Shown here piece after piece: positions 1 through 13,790 of a stretch of DNA of 64,000 bases (its first letter is position 1; the number at the start of each line of letters is the position of its first letter). A model generated the notes under the pieces. It was not told the origin of the DNA. It saw nothing but the letters and a program-made list of their open reading frames with translations, and made no database searches. This DNA comes from Metopolophium dirhodum (taxonomy: Eukaryota > Arthropoda > Insecta > Hemiptera > Aphididae). The stretch is taken from assembly GCF_019925205.1 (NCBI RefSeq), contig NC_083563.1, forward strand, positions 8,432,001-8,496,000. Reading direction: 5' to 3'. The position numbers and the translations under genes were made by a program.

Positions 1-1160
1 TACAAGTGTGTAAAAAATAAAACGCCAGAAAATATTATACACTTGCGAGAATTTATAGCCATATAATATTGGAAATAGGCTTTAAAATCGAATTTAACTT
101 ATTTTATATTTTACTACGTACAATAATATAATAATGTGTTATGTAACGGTTATTTTTAGAGAGTATTTTTATTATGTAACCATCATTAGGTATATTAATA
201 TTTTTTTTAATGATAATTTTACAGTCGAAATCATGTTTTTTTTATTCCGGCAACGTGCGCAATCGAAAACCCAAAAAGGTAAAACGCGCACAATCGTAAC
301 CTACTGGATAAGCTACACGTATATTGTGTGTATTATACAACTATTATAATAAACCTAATATACAGGTGTCAAATACAATTCAAATAATTTATACCTGCAG
401 GCAACGTGGATTTATCGTAACAATACTGAGAAAACATCAAATGCTATTTTATTACTGACTAAACAATTTAAAAAAACGATATACGTCGGCTCATATTCTG
501 TTGTGGACTTGCGTCAGTTTAAAATGTCATGTTCGTCACTGCGTTAAATAAACAGATATAGGCCAAACATGGAGAGCGTTGTTATTTCATTAAAATAAAG
601 TAAAACACATCGAAGCTGAATCAATAAACTAGCTCCAATTAGATGGAAAATAATATGGGAAAAAAATATTAATCCTATATTAAATAAATAACCCTACGTA
701 CACACGTTATTGACGTTTTCAATATCCACCTCCAAAATGCGGTTGAACAAATAAACGAAATCAAACACAATGTATCCCGCAGAACGACCGCTTTAAATAA
801 TTCTGCTCCAAGCGACCAATATGCGATGGATTGCGACAGAATAAAAATCTGCGGCTCGACATAAGTATATTATATTTTTTCGACCAGTATAATAGATACG
901 CCGATTTCGACCCTTTGATAATGTTACAAAACAATAGTGTATAATATGATAGTGCCACGAATTATGATTTACGTACCACAGTTTTTTATACCTATACCTA
1001 CCTAATAACAATAAGTTATGTATTTAAATTACATCACGTAAACTAGGATACTTTACATTTCCTAATACGAACTCGTGTATCCTCCGCAAGCAATAGCTTC
1101 CGGATACAAACCATATTTTTTATTTATTTAAATATGTATAGTCTTTGAAAATGATTAAAA
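1..1160. other. AT-rich non-coding stretch
   Basis: No supported gene. The short open frames here are AT-rich, lack splice context and have no recognisable domain. A poly-T run starts at the right edge and belongs to the SINE that follows. Confidence 0.5.
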
Positions 1161-1392
1161 TTTTTTTTTTTAAATTTAAAACTAAGGCTTCGACAACTGA
1201 GGTCGTTAGCCGGCTACTGCAGTGGTGGAGGGTAAACTGTTGGTTTAAACACGTGTGTGTAAGTGTGGCAAGGATTTGTCACTAAAAATCCCTGGTGGTA
1301 ACACACCCGGGAACAATAGTGACACTAGCCGGTGCGTACACTCAGAGCACATTCGTGACTTAATGTAAACACCGCGCCACACTGAGCCACTG
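1161..1392 (-). mobile_element. 5S-rRNA-like SINE, diverged copy 1
   Basis: On the minus strand this segment matches the copies at 13798-14069 and 47832-48042 in the same order: a GGTGGCT-like head, a CCCGG..GGTGACCACC-like core (degraded here), a CCTTGCCACA..ACACGTGTTT block and a terminal A-rich tail (seen as T on the plus strand at 1161-1171). It is the most diverged of the three copies. No clear target-site duplication is visible. Confidence 0.65.
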
Positions 1393-4300
1393 TTTATTTT
1401 ATTATTGTAATTAATCTGTTATTAAAATGTGACATCGTGGAATTAATTAAATCTAATATTATACAATGATGGATATTTTTAGATATTTCTAAAACATAAT
1501 TTTATAATTTTTTTATTATTATTTTTTTGAAATCTGCGTTTTACTAATTTTTATGTTGCATAATATTATGACTTTTAGGCCTGTTATGCTATAGATAGTG
1601 ATATTATTTAAAACGAAAACGAAAAGTTTTAGTCATCTGTCACGAACTCACGACCCGTGACCATCATATGGGCCATGATGGCAAATACCACGGTATGCGT
1701 CATCGAACCACGACCGCGTAACCGCCTGTACCAAGACACGTCTCGGATCGCGATGAAATGAACCGATACTAACGTCACACGCGTAGTCAGTCGCCGGACG
1801 ACCTGACAAAGATATTTGCAGACCGATTTTCACCCGGGCAGAGATTATTAAACGCGTGTCGTTAATGCTCGCTGTAAACTTGGAATCAACAATATTCAGT
1901 CCTCGGGACTTATCGCTACATATATCGTACATTTATGTATATATAAAGTACTTTCGGCACTCGTCGGCCACGTCGAGTTTATATTATTATTATATCGCGC
2001 AACGGCGGAGGGGTGGCGGGACGACGCAATAATAATCAAAACTTCAAATACCAAAGTATCCCGTAGTCATCCACTCGAAGAGAATATATTATTATTATTA
2101 GTAGGTATTATTATATATCAAAAACGATTACGATCGAGCGCAAAACTTAAGTCTTAATACATAGTCGTTCGTAATTGTATGCAAAACAAATATATTATTA
2201 TACGACCGTCTCAAGATGGCCGCATATACCTCGGATGTGCTTTTTTCGAGCACGCGTGTCGTGTATTATAATATAGTAAAGTACTCGAAGCAGACAAAGA
2301 AAAATCCTCAAACCCTTTCTGGTGCGCGCGAACGATGTAAAGAATAAGGTTCGTGGTGAGCAATATCGAAACCGACCAATCGGTCGGAGGTATAAATGGA
2401 TAGAGAGATATAGAGAGTCAGAGAGAGTGATATTGAATAAAAAAAAAAAATAAAAACCTTCTAGTTCGTGTGTGCGTCGATGTAGGCTTATATCGCCCGA
2501 TAAAAATAAATTCAACCACTGAAAACCTACTTGGAAAATTCCAGGTAACCTATATGTATATAATATATGTGTAATATAAATATATACCTACACATTCGTA
2601 GAATTTCCGATACCGCGGACGAGTTGATCAATCAGTTCTAACTCGATAAAGTCTAGTTTGTTTGGAAAATAAACTCTATAAGCTATAATATGTAGGGTTG
2701 CAGTATTAACTCAAGTTACTTCTAACTTATTTATGTCTGAAGTTAGTTTTGAATTTTTACGAAAAACTATGGAAATGTTCGATAAAAAATAATGGAATAA
2801 AATATAAGTAAATTGTTGTAAAAGTAGCCCATAGGTATAAAATAATATTTTATTGAGGTCAACTTGATTTTAACTTTTCGGAATCTCTCGGTGTCCGATA
2901 ATATAGGTACGCCGTACGCATCACAAATAATACCTTTATAGATTTTAAAAACCATATATTTTATTCATGTTAAAGTTTCTTTTTTTTATATAAAACAATA
3001 AATTCTATGAAAGTTAAAATAGAAACTGATGAAAATTTTTTGTCATGTGTCACCGAATTTTATCAACTTTACACCTAATATTTTGAGAAACGTTTATAGT
3101 TTTTTGTTTTTGCTCAGGTCTATCGACTAAAATAACTATTTCAGCATTTATCGATCAATGTAATTATAGGACTTAAATCGGATAGATTTGTATAGATAGC
3201 TCCCTTTTCCTACTTTCTAGATGCACAAATAATTATAAATATGTATATAATTTACGTTTTTTTTACTATTCATTTATATTTTATTGTATTTATTACAATA
3301 TTCTACCACTGCAGAATTTCTAACATGATATTTTGTTTTCTTTGATATTTTTCAAATATCGTAATATGCAACGGATGACTTGCAACACTTTCGTAACATA
3401 TATTATGTAAAAGTTGGCGTCGTATGAAATATACGGCCGACGAGGGTTGTCGATATAATATTTTCAAAAATTTTAAAATTATTACGATGTATTTGTTTTG
3501 TTTTTTTTTGCATCTAAAACTCGTGTTATCTGTGCAATATCTGTAGATGTCCAGTTCGGCACGGTTGTGTTGCGTTATTGAATTATACGCAGTTAAAGGG
3601 GTGGGTTGGGGGGGGGGGGCAGTGCTGGACGAAAAAACGACCCTCGAGAGCAACCCGAACGATTTATCAGTCAATCGACGACGTATGTCCGGATCGGGAA
3701 TAAAACGATTGGAAGGCACGCGCGTGGGACAGCTATCACTGTGCATGTAATGTATTGCCCGTGGGATGTACAGCTGACAAATCGCGTCGGATAATTTAAT
3801 TCCGAAACGCGATAAATCTTTTGTTATTATAGACGACTGATACGAACTCGGCGTCGACGTCTTGCCCCGGGAAAGCGTTTACTACTCGCCAATAACAGCG
3901 CGGCCACGACTGCGACTATTGTAGTAAAATAATGCCAGTATACGTCTGTGAAAATAAAATAAGAAATCCTTGAAATCCTTCAGGTGTAGTCGTACAAATG
4001 ACTCTCGAAATGGCCCGTCGAGAAGAAGACGAATTCGAGTTATATTTATAATCATATTATTATTGTAAATTATAATCGATTTAATAACTTAACTTTGTAT
4101 GCTTACGTGATTTTACTGAGTTTAAGAAAAAAAAAGTCAACATTATGAAAAAGTTAAAAAAAAAGTATAGGAAAAAATATGGAAAAAATTATGGAAACAA
4201 AACGTTGTAAAAATGAAATTAAAAAACATGTAGAAAACCAACAAGTTTTGAAATATTATATATATGAATAAGTACTTACTTATGATTATGGGAGTGTATA

Positions 4301-6520
4301 TATTTTATTATTCAAAATTATTTATTTACAAAACTCAATAAATATTACGCATTATACCTAGATATAATTGAGTAAGTCATACGATGGTAAAAGTAGATAT
4401 ACTATCATAAAAAATAATAATATTTCAGGTGTAATTATATATTTTGTGTCTAATGTAATAATTAAATTATTCAAACCTATTAAAAAATAATTTACTTAAA
4501 TCGTATATTATGGTGAGCGAAAGCATATCCGATATTAACGTACCTATTAACATTTAAATTGGACCACAGCTAGTATGTGAATGTGTTATTTGAAAGCCAT
4601 CCAGCCCGTCCCATTTGTATGGTCGGACAATATTTCAGATTTCCGTAGTGGTTTATGTTTATCCAAAGATTGGCAGTGATTTCATCAAAACCGCAGAGAT
4701 TGTGTGTCATAAACATTTCACCGTTTTTCTTGTTGTTTCAAGATGCTCTTAAAAACTTCTAGGTAATAGGAAACTCGTATAAAATTCGAGTTCAATTTCC
4801 AGTCTACCAAAGTGCCGAGTAAAACTTTTTGCACCTTTTACAGCCTCAAAAGTGTTCTACCAAAAATAAAACAAAGAACTTTCCATAATTAATTGTATAA
4901 CCAAAAGCTCCGTTCATAATCTTAAAAAAATTCACTGAATTGGTTGGACACCTGCCCTATAGATAATAATAAGAGATATTCATTTTATAAAAATTAAAAT
5001 ATCGATTAAAATGTATAAAATACTTTTTCATACCGTCAAACAATATTATTAATGTCGCTTTGTATATAGGTGTTTCGATATTATTTTTCAATATTAAAAA
5101 ATGCTTGATTTAGTTAAAAATTATGGAAATAAATAACTGCGAATCATGACTATTAACGTTCTCATCATAGGTATAGCTGTTAAGTGTATTCATAATTTCT
5201 GAAAAAAAAACGAGAAATGACGACATACATAAAAATTATAAAAAATTATAAAAACACAGACATAATAGGAAACGTATACTGAACAAAATTGTGATATTTT
5301 TACCAAGTATAATAATTGGGTAAGCTATGAGTTTAGATAAAAAAATGTTTTATACCTACACATAATCATTAGTACGACAGTTGTGAGTGAAGATATAAAT
5401 GTGAATCCTTATTTTAAAAATGGATTATTGAGGTCAGCGACAGCTATCTATATAAATAACATCAGATGTTTTTTTTTTTTGAGAAAATCTTATATTGTTG
5501 CAGTAAAATAAAATAAAATTGGTAATCGTATAATACTATTCTCATTGTTTATTTCATCGAGAACTAAAATTCTTTGACAAAAGTAAAATAAGTCCAGTAG
5601 TAAATTGTTCTACACAAGATATACAATGAATGAGAAAAATTACTTTTAATAAAAGTTTAATTGTATTCTTATTAAAATAAACTTCTTTTTAAATAAACAA
5701 TTAGCTATCATCATAATAATTAGATTAAAAATGTATTAGAATAAAAGTTACAACAAAGTTAGTTTAATTACATGTGTCTCAGTTATTTGTGTTATGCTCA
5801 ATACATTTTCGGTTTAAACAGAAAATGTATTATTATCATTTACTGTAATATCATTCTATTGGAGTCGTTCTACCATCATATAACTACTTTTAAAATGTTA
5901 TAATTCAATTTACTGTCCAACACTCATTTCTCAATTAAATTTCAAAGTTCCTCAACGTCCTATTTAATTCACAACCTCCAAGAAGGTGGTATTTATTCCT
6001 TTTAGCTTTCACCTCAATTAATTATTTAATAACGTCACCTCTTTTTCTACTGATGTGGTTAGCAAATTAAGACTCTGCCTCTCTCTATTCAACTTCTTGA
6101 AATTATCATCTATATAGTATATTTTATTTTATTATATCTATTTTTTTTTTTTTTTTTTTTAGTTACAGATAAAACACAGAGATTAAAACAGGTAAAGAAA
6201 AACAAGATTGAAATAATCACAGTTGTTTACAATTTTTTGCTTAAATGTATGGTGTGATCTTTAGTTATTATTATCATAGTTGTTATTGTTTTTGGGCCTA
6301 GGATTGTAATGAAATAATTAAATTATGATACATGGTCATATCATGTTATATAGTATAATATACATAGTTATTACTAACTTATTAGTTATACATTGTTCAA
6401 CAATGTAGTATAATCTCATTAAATGTACGAAGTATATTATTATTTTATTATTAAACCATAAAGCGTCACAAAAATAAATTATATACCTACTCTTGTCAAC
6501 GGCCAATACCGCTTATAAAT
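1393..6520. other. Long non-coding stretch
   Basis: No gene is supported. Two patches richer in GC and CpG stand out (about 1630-2000 and 3540-3930), the second with a poly-G run near 3606. They could be regulatory or old repeats, but nothing decides this. The open frame at 3303-3746 (minus) has no family resemblance and crosses low-complexity sequence. A long poly-T lies near 6140-6160. Confidence 0.4.
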
Positions 6521-7129
6521 ACTGTTAAGGACCAACCCCAACTACCATAAAAAGCTCTTTATAGAGCCAACAATAATTATTAACAGCATGCACATATAAA
6601 AACCATATACCGTGACAACTAGCGAGTAGGCAAGAATGGGACATACCACGAAGTTACCTCGGACAATCTGAACTTATCGACAGATCGCCAATAACTTGAC
6701 TGTCTAATTGATTAGGATACCAATAGAAAAGGCAAATGGTGCCCGATACGGAGGTACAACCACCATCCTTATAAATAAAGAAGTAGCGGAGGTATTAAGG
6801 AAAACCGTACCAGCGGGAAACACAACACAGGCGACAACATGCAGTGTGTTTACTAGTCGGTGTGGTAGTAAATACGATATTCGTCAACAAAATAACTTCT
6901 TCAATTAACACCTCCAAGCAATAGAATTCAAATACTATAGTACAGCTCGCACACAAAAAGTGAAAGTTTACAGAGAATTCGGTGCGAGACGACAAAGAGT
7001 ACTGCCCAGCTTGAGGAGAATGGTGGTAGCCTGCACGAGGCCCTCCCTGTATGCACTTGTAGTCATTCTGAAGACCCTATGTACGAAGAAAAATACTACG
7101 AACATAACAAATACCACATCTAGGCACTG

Positions 7130-7489
7130 ATGCTCAGCTTTTCAAATCAACACCATCAGCAATCGACAGCGATGCCAACCGAAAACTGTCTTTTTAAGAA
7201 CCATTTGATACTTGATGTTGGTGAAGATCTTAGGATCTGCCATTTCAACATTAAAGGAATTTCTAAAGCGAAATGTGAAGTACTAACCAAAATCACGAAT
7301 AAGGAAAGAGTAGACGTAATAGCCTTGCAAGAAACACACACGAAGGATGACAAAGACCTACGAAAAAGAGGATATATTGCAGGATACGTACTAATTGGAG
7401 CTATACATCACATATTAACATATGTTAACAAATGTGGTCCACAGAGAATACTCAGAAAACATACAAATACTAGCTACAAAGGTAGGTAG
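7130..7489 (+). pseudogene. LINE endonuclease-domain fragment
   Basis: A 119-codon open piece of the LINE above. It carries the first endonuclease blocks: the Asn of FNIKG and the Glu of LQETHT, the usual metal-site residues of the APE fold. Downstream blocks of the domain (7490-7860) continue only with frameshifts and stops, so no active nuclease can be made. It is annotated separately because it is the best-preserved 5' coding block. Confidence 0.8.
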
Positions 7490-8200
7490 ATAATATGATA
7501 GTAACAAACGTGTATAAACCCCCAAATGAAAAATGGAAAACTATCTCGATGAATATCTATGAGCACCTAGCTATCTACGTAGGAGATTTTAATAGACAAC
7601 ATGGCGTGGGGCCATGAGAAAAATGATGAAAACGGAGATACATTATATGAGTGGTTAACCACAGTGAATCTGGAACTTGTCTAAAGTATCAAGGACAGCA
7701 AGATGGCTTAAGGATTACACCCCTTATCTGAGCATAATATCGATAGCAGGCAGATGATATCGCTCCGCATTCTTGACGACTTCCCCCACAACTAACATCA
7801 ACCAGTGGTCCTAGAGCTTGGCTTAAAAATACCACTAATTAGAACAAATCCAAAACCAAGATGAAACTTCAGAAAAGCAAACCGGACTGAATTTTCCATA
7901 GAACTAAATCCCCTAATACAATAGATCCCAGTAAGGCAGATAATTACGAACGATTTGCGGGAGCAATTAAACTAGTAGCGAAAAACACGTACCTAGGGAT
8001 TTCAGGAGACAGTTTATCCCATGTTAGGATGAAACATATTGTAATATGCTGTTCTCGAAGTTTCAAAGGACAAAAGATAATAGTGTAGCAGGTAAGCTAA
8101 TAAATAACTTAAATTCAAAAAAAAAGAGATGGCGTGAAGAAACGAAAAAATTTAAACTTTATCCACTCTAGACATAAGGCATGAAGTCTCATGAAAAAAA

Positions 8201-8527
8201 TTGGGTGACCCAAGCCACGTCAAGAAAGGCCAGCATACCCTAAACCCAAATATTGCAAATAGTGTAGCAGCTAGACTAATATGTATGGGAAAACTTTCAA
8301 TAGACAAAGAACATAAACAAATAATAAAAACAGAGTTAAAAAACCACAGGAAAATGTTAAAATCGCACCCAATACTAGACAATGCTTTTACACAAGATGA
8401 GGTGCATAATGCAGTAAAGAAAAGCGAACCAAACAAATCTGCAAGTTACGATTGGGTATATTCTGAGTTTTTAAATTCGCAGGACCAAGACACAAAGCCG
8501 CAAATTATCGTCCTAGATCACTGCTGA
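8201..8527 (+). pseudogene. LINE pre-reverse-transcriptase linker fragment
   Basis: A 108-codon open segment of the same LINE. Its end, FTQDEVHNAVKKSEPNKSASYDWVYSEFL in outline, fits the conserved LINE block that normally reads K..KApG.Dgi..EfL; the usual Pro-Gly is lost here, consistent with decay. It joins the reverse transcriptase region through a frame disruption near 8520. Confidence 0.75.
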
Positions 8528-9108
8528 GCATTACGTATAAGATATTAGAAATAATGATATTAGAACACATACAACCGTATATCAAAGAGGTTATCCCAGT
8601 AGCGTAGACCGGTTTTAGGGAATATCGAGGATGCGAGGAGCAAGTGCACTTACCACTAGAAACTGGATTCCAAAATAAACTTAAAACCATTGCAACTTTC
8701 ATAGATCTATCATCGGCGTATGACACAATACGCAGAACTTTAATAAATTCGCTAAAGCCATTCCATGCAAGAACTGTCACTTACAGTTATTTTTGGGTAA
8801 TAAAGAAAGTAATTGGTGAAAAGTAACTAATGGCCTACTCTAGGGTTCGGTAGGTACTTTTCCCGACGCTATTTAATTTATATATATACATGACCTGCTA
8901 AAACGAAAGGGCTTAAGTTCCAATACGCAGACGATGTCGCAATTGCCTATCAAAGTACTGATTTAGAGGAGAGTGAAAAAGCTCTTACTGAAGACCTCAT
9001 TACTATAAAAAATATTTTTCCAATTGGCGTTTAAAACTAAATCCTGTCAAGTCTGAAGTATGTGCTTTCCATCTAAATAACCGAGAGGCGAGAAAAGAGC
9101 TAAAAGTC

Positions 9109-9378
9109 ATGTTTAAAGGAGCACAAATGAAACACAACTTCACACCGAAATATCTGGGAAGAACGTTGGTCCGTACACTTACATTCAATGAACATCTTGA
9201 TAGAACTGGGAAGAAAATACGATCTCGAGTCAATCTAGTCCAACAACTTGCTGGAACAGGGTGGGGCGCAGACGCTAAAACACTACAAATGGCAGCACTG
9301 GCGTTAACGTATAGTGCAGCTGAATATAGTGCCAAAGTGTGGTGTAATAGTGCACATAGCACGTGTAAAGAAAGTTGA
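9109..9378 (+). pseudogene. LINE post-RT (thumb) fragment
   Basis: An 89-codon open block after the YADD motif, with the typical KYLG..L..TLTFNEHL spacing of jockey/I-type elements. It ends in a frameshift before the C-terminal zinc-binding region. Confidence 0.75.
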
Positions 9379-9668
9379 TACTCAATTGCACAGTGTGATG
9401 TGAGTGATTAATGGGACGGTGGAGTCAACTCAGCTACAGAAAATATGTTACCAATATGTTTACCTATGTTTGAACCAACATACCCCCCCCCCCCCCCAGA
9501 TCTAAGAAGAAAAGAGAAACTTATTATAACAATTAAGAAAGCAGAGGATAGAAAGAGTTCATAACTAGCCGAAATATTCGAACATACACCAACACTGAGA
9601 CTAAAATCGAAAAAGCCACCTTAGAAGATGGCCAGCGACCTAATAAAATCTTTGTTCGAAATGGGTAA

Positions 9669-9995
9669 GTGTGGCGTGATCAATATACACAATCTAACAT
9701 ATCAATCAATAACTTGGTACCCAACCTCAATCAAGGAGTTATGGGAGTGCAATTTCCTAGACAGGAATGGTCTGTACTAAATCGCTTTCGTACTAGTCAT
9801 GGCTGTTGTGCTGACATGATGCACAAATGGAGACTTCGAGATAGCTCAACATGCGACTGTGGCAATCACACACAAACAGTAAAACACATTATAGCAGAAT
9901 GTCGATTGAGAAAATTTAACCAGAGCATCGAGGGAATCCACGCGATTACACCAGAGGCAATAAAATGGATAAAGGAATTGTATGTGCATCTGTGA
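9669..9995 (+). pseudogene. LINE C-terminal Cys/His region
   Basis: A 108-codon open block ending in the natural stop of the LINE ORF2. It has the arrangement NRFRTSHG, CDCGN, then KHIIAEC, the C-x-C..H-x4-C type motif seen near the C-terminus of APE-type LINEs. Confidence 0.75.
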
Positions 9996-10010
9996 ATAAT
10001 CACTCTACGG

Positions 10011-10430
10011 CAAAGTATATGTGGTCAATTAAATACTAGTCATCTTAGTTAGTTACTATACATTTTCCGCGATATTGTTCTATTATTATTATTGTTATAT
10101 TTAAATCTATACATGTTATAATATCTTCATAATTTTATATTATTTAATTTACTGTAATGTTGATTTGTTGTCAAGCCAGACGAATAAATAATAACTGTAC
10201 AGCTAACCAGAGAGAGCAACTGCAATTCACAGGTCATTCTCCGGTCACCGACTACGAGGCAAGGACGACCACAATCCACGTCCAGAGTTTAAATAATAAA
10301 TTGTAGTCCTCCCTAAGAAAACGATACCTGGAATAGATTGGAAAGTGTTAGCATTAGATAGAGACATTTGGAGGCAAATATGTGGTCTTGAAGGCCGAAG
10401 TCACGAAGAAAAAAAAAGAAAAAAGTCCTC
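10011..10430 (+). mobile_element. LINE 3' region and second LINE scrap
   Basis: After the ORF2 stop there is AT-rich 3' sequence to about 10200. A short plus-strand frame at about 10322-10400 then reads IDWKVLALDRDIWRQICGLEG in outline. The W..LA.DR..WR pattern is common at the C-terminus of LINE polyproteins. It ends in an A/G-rich run (about 10407-10425), probably a tail from a different element copy. Confidence 0.5.
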
Positions 10431-13020
10431 CCTAAGCACGCTTGCTTGGGCCTCGCTTCACCGACCGGGAAAATATGAACAAAAACCACTTATTTGGCTT
10501 GTCATAATCAACTAGTTCCCCCTGTAATTGTATTTGAAAAGAAATAACCATACTCCTTTTGATTTGTATAAATTAGACAGATATTGTAAACACAGAATCG
10601 CCAGAATCGGTTACGTCCAACGTTACTTATCTGTCCCACCCATAAATTGTTTATATAATATATCATTTCAGTTTGATAAAAGTAAATGCATATGGTTTAA
10701 ACTCACGAGTTCTATTTGTGCGAAGCGGTATTACACGGAGTGTAGGACGTACCGTTTCAATCTAATTATTATTTATTTATTAATGTAAAATGTAAATGCC
10801 CAGGAAGGCTTGAGTGCAGTGCATAATTATTAATGTTTATTATATTAATAATTATGATTCAGTGAATAACAATATTAAAATACCATTCATGTTTTATTAT
10901 GATCGAAATTGGTTGGTTATAATGAATTACAAATTAAAATAAAACCCACTCATGAACACTGGGTGGGTACTTGTAACAAAAAATATCGTCTCGAGTACGT
11001 CTGCACAATATATTATATGAGTTAATATTATATCGGAGGACGAGTCGACGGCGTTACCGCGCGTATACAGTAGGTTTGCAAAAGGGGTGCAGGTACGGTG
11101 CGATATCGTTTATTCGCAGCACCGAGAATAATGGCGAGAATCGAGTGATATGGAACGAAAAAAAAAAAAAAAATCAAAAACAAAACGGGTGCGCGAAGGG
11201 CGACTTTGCAGGCTCGTTCGCGGGCGACAAACCGAGAGAGCACAGTTTAAAAAGTGACGACAGGCGAAAGTAGTCGAAAACTTGTTTTCATTTAACGGCA
11301 GTCAGGTTAAGCTTTACGGCGACGGCGGCGGCGGTCTGTGTATTTCGGCGGATAGCCGTCGCGACGTCTACAGACGGGAGGCTGCAGCGCAGTATCTCGT
11401 CGTGATCTGACCCCAATAAATTATAATAAACGACTTTTCGCCGCCGTCCGCTCGCGCCCAAACACCAGCAGCGGCACACGATTTAAGGCTGCGGAATGCT
11501 GTAAACTTTATCCCGGTGATGTATCGCCGCCCCGGCGGTTCCAGTCGAAAAGTTCGACTCCGCGAAGACGATATTTATACATGTGCGCGCACTATATTAT
11601 ACTATATATAATGATAATAAACAACGTACGCCGGCCACTTCGCGTGTGATATATTATATGGATTTTTGACCATCGAGACGGAATATTATTGTTTAACGTG
11701 TATATCATAATATTATGATGCGCATAAACTGCGGACGGACGATGTATTTTTTTATTTTTTTATTTTTTTTTTTTTTATACTCTCGGAAAGTCGGAACCGG
11801 ACCGGAGAAAAATAATGTTACGACGGCGAAAAAAAAAATCCTCAACAAATATCACTATCGTTCGGACTGTGAATTATTACAGTAATAGTAATAATTTATT
11901 ATGATTTAATATAATATACCAAACTTATTTTTTCTCAAAACAAACATCGCAGAATTACGATATTATTATAAATTATATTCGTATATTGAACAATTTCTGA
12001 AACAATTTTTTTATTATTATTATTATTATTTATCGTCGGGGCCCGTATAATATTATTTATTTAAAGCTTTTCAGTTCTTATAATATTATAATATACGCGA
12101 GAACAAAAATCAAATTCTCACTCGATAACACAATGCAATATTATATTATTATGCTTATTTTTATGTTTATGCTTAACAAACAACGTTGCTGCAGCTAAAC
12201 CACCCCGCAGTCTGCACTCTGTATATTATATAGTACCTATAGAGGTTCACTATAATGTTTTGAAAAAATGTCCTGTCTGTCTGTCTGTCTGTCGGTTCTG
12301 TTAAAGTAGGGTCGGAATAACGAGGCGGTAACACATGTTCTTTTTTATTATTAGTCGTTTTTTTTATTATTATTATTTTATTGTTCGAAATCAGACGAAA
12401 ACCGAAGGGAATTCGTCTGACGCCGAGTCGTAAAAGCGTTCTAACAAATTACGTTACAGGAATGACAGCACTTTTTATTTACCCTAAATTGTATATACTT
12501 GAAACGGACGTATTGACCCGAATGTTTGCCAATAGGCTCCTCGCCGGCAAAAATCGTGAAAACAGAAAATAATATATACGCGCCCGCAAGAAATCACGTC
12601 GACCGGAAAATTCACTCAATCGATTGGCTTTATGCAGTGCATATTTGCGAAATTGTACGCTTACCATGATTATTTCCCAACAGAGAAAATAATATTTTCA
12701 GCGATTCAGTTCGAAGCGAATGACTTATTTATTTATTATTTTAATACCATACACACCCTGCAATATAATAATTACTCAATATTTTAAAATCTGCGCCCGT
12801 GTACTATTAACTGTGGTAAAAATTAGAAAATTGTATTTTTGGAGTAACACGCGTGCAAAACCACTAGACATTTCACACAGTGATGAAAAGCGACAATGTT
12901 ATAATATTATTGACATCATAGAATATTAATATACTATTACTCAATTTCATAACCATATTATTTAAAGGTATAAGTAAAATATTGTATTGAGCTAATCAAA
13001 TCTATATTATGACGTCGTCG
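10431..13020. other. Non-coding stretch with GC-richer island
   Basis: No gene is supported. About 11030-11660 is clearly richer in CG than its surroundings and might be a promoter or 5' UTR of a gene not otherwise visible; no start codon or exon could be justified. A (TGTC)n run lies at 12269-12293. Confidence 0.4.
12269..12293. repeat. (TGTC)n microsatellite
   Basis: About six uninterrupted tetranucleotide units. Confidence 0.9.
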
Positions 13021-13021
13021 T

Positions 13022-13135
13022 TCACAGAAGTTTGGACGGAAAATGTAAATGACTTGTAGGTATCAACTCTAAAAATTTAATTCCATCACTTGCATTCTGT
13101 GTTGAGGAGGATCTCGGTCCAAGAGGAACGGCTTC
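13022..13135 (-). CDS. Possible terminal exon, unknown gene or repeat
   Basis: On the minus strand a good-looking acceptor (ATTCATTCCAG) opens a 37-codon frame ending in TGA. It begins EAVPLGPRSSSTQ and has a less AT-skewed codon choice than the surroundings. I do not recognise the peptide. It lies next to repeat-derived sequence (13255-14083), so it may be a transposon remnant rather than a host exon. No partner exon was found nearby. Confidence 0.25.
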   Translation of the reverse strand, partial: EAVPLGPRSSSTQNASDGIKFLELIPTSHLHFPSKLL

Positions 13136-13254
13136 CTGGAATGAATTATTTTTGTAAGAACGAAACCTGAATCTGCTTGCTTTAAAAATAAAGAAAAAAA
13201 AATATGAACAAAATTTTTTTTGAGAAACATAAACAAAAATCATAGTGCCTTTAG

Positions 13255-13790
13255 ATTTTCAAAATATATTTATTTATTTATTTAAGTTTTGAACGGGCCA
13301 GACCCAATACATACATTATTTAATAATAACAATCATTAATTAATAATGATAAAAAAAGAAAAAAACAATGAATTACAATATACAATTAATAATATACTAT
13401 TTTAGCTATGAATTTATAAGTATGGTATTACAGCACATTTTAAAAGAGTTGAAGTTCGATGACATGAACAGATCGATGTTTAACTCATTTATTGTTTTCA
13501 TGAATTATGAAAAAAATTTGAGAATTTGAGAAGAGTGTTGCTTGAATAATTAGTTAATTTTTTGGTTAGATAAAATGTATATTTAGACCAGGTGTACAAG
13601 TAGGAGTATGGAAGGAGAAACAACTCAAAAACTCAGGAAAGTCATATTTTCCTGTAAAGAAGCGTTAAAAATGGATGTACGAAAAATTCGACTGTCTAGC
13701 TATGGGACATTTAAATGAGAGGAACCGTAAGAATTGTTGATGGAATTTCTCAATATTATACTTATGTACCGCTGAGTAGGGATACCATAT
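13255..13790. repeat. Probable retroelement 3'-end remnant
   Basis: The run ATTTATTTATTTATTTAAG followed by AACGGGCCAGACCCAATA resembles an inverted A-rich tail with 3' UTR. A related stretch, AACGGGCCAAAACCTAATA, occurs at about 46126-46145 after a similar T/A-rich run. The remaining sequence to 13790 has no readable protein. Confidence 0.35.

Larger units (their letters stand above)
6590..10010 (+). mobile_element. Decayed APE-type LINE (jockey/I-like)
   Basis: A non-LTR retrotransposon remnant whose domains appear in the correct order on the plus strand but in different frames with stops. A poorly defined 5'/ORF1-like part is followed by the N-terminus of the apurinic endonuclease (ICHFNIKGIS... 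then LQETHT, about 7220-7360). Next comes the pre-RT linker (FTQDEVHNAVKK, about 8390-8430), then reverse transcriptase with TGFREYRGCEEQ (about 8610-8645), FIDLSSAYDT (about 8697-8730) and the catalytic YADD at 8924-8935. The thumb follows (about 9040-9380), and a C-terminal Cys/His motif of the CxC..H..C kind ends at 9995. In-frame stops (for example just before TGFRE), frameshifts and a poly-C expansion at 9483-9497 show it is dead. The 5' limit is uncertain. Confidence 0.9.

Noticed and set aside
3303..3794. 147-codon minus frame and overlapping plus frames
   Set aside because: No domain, crosses poly-G and AT-rich runs, no splice logic.
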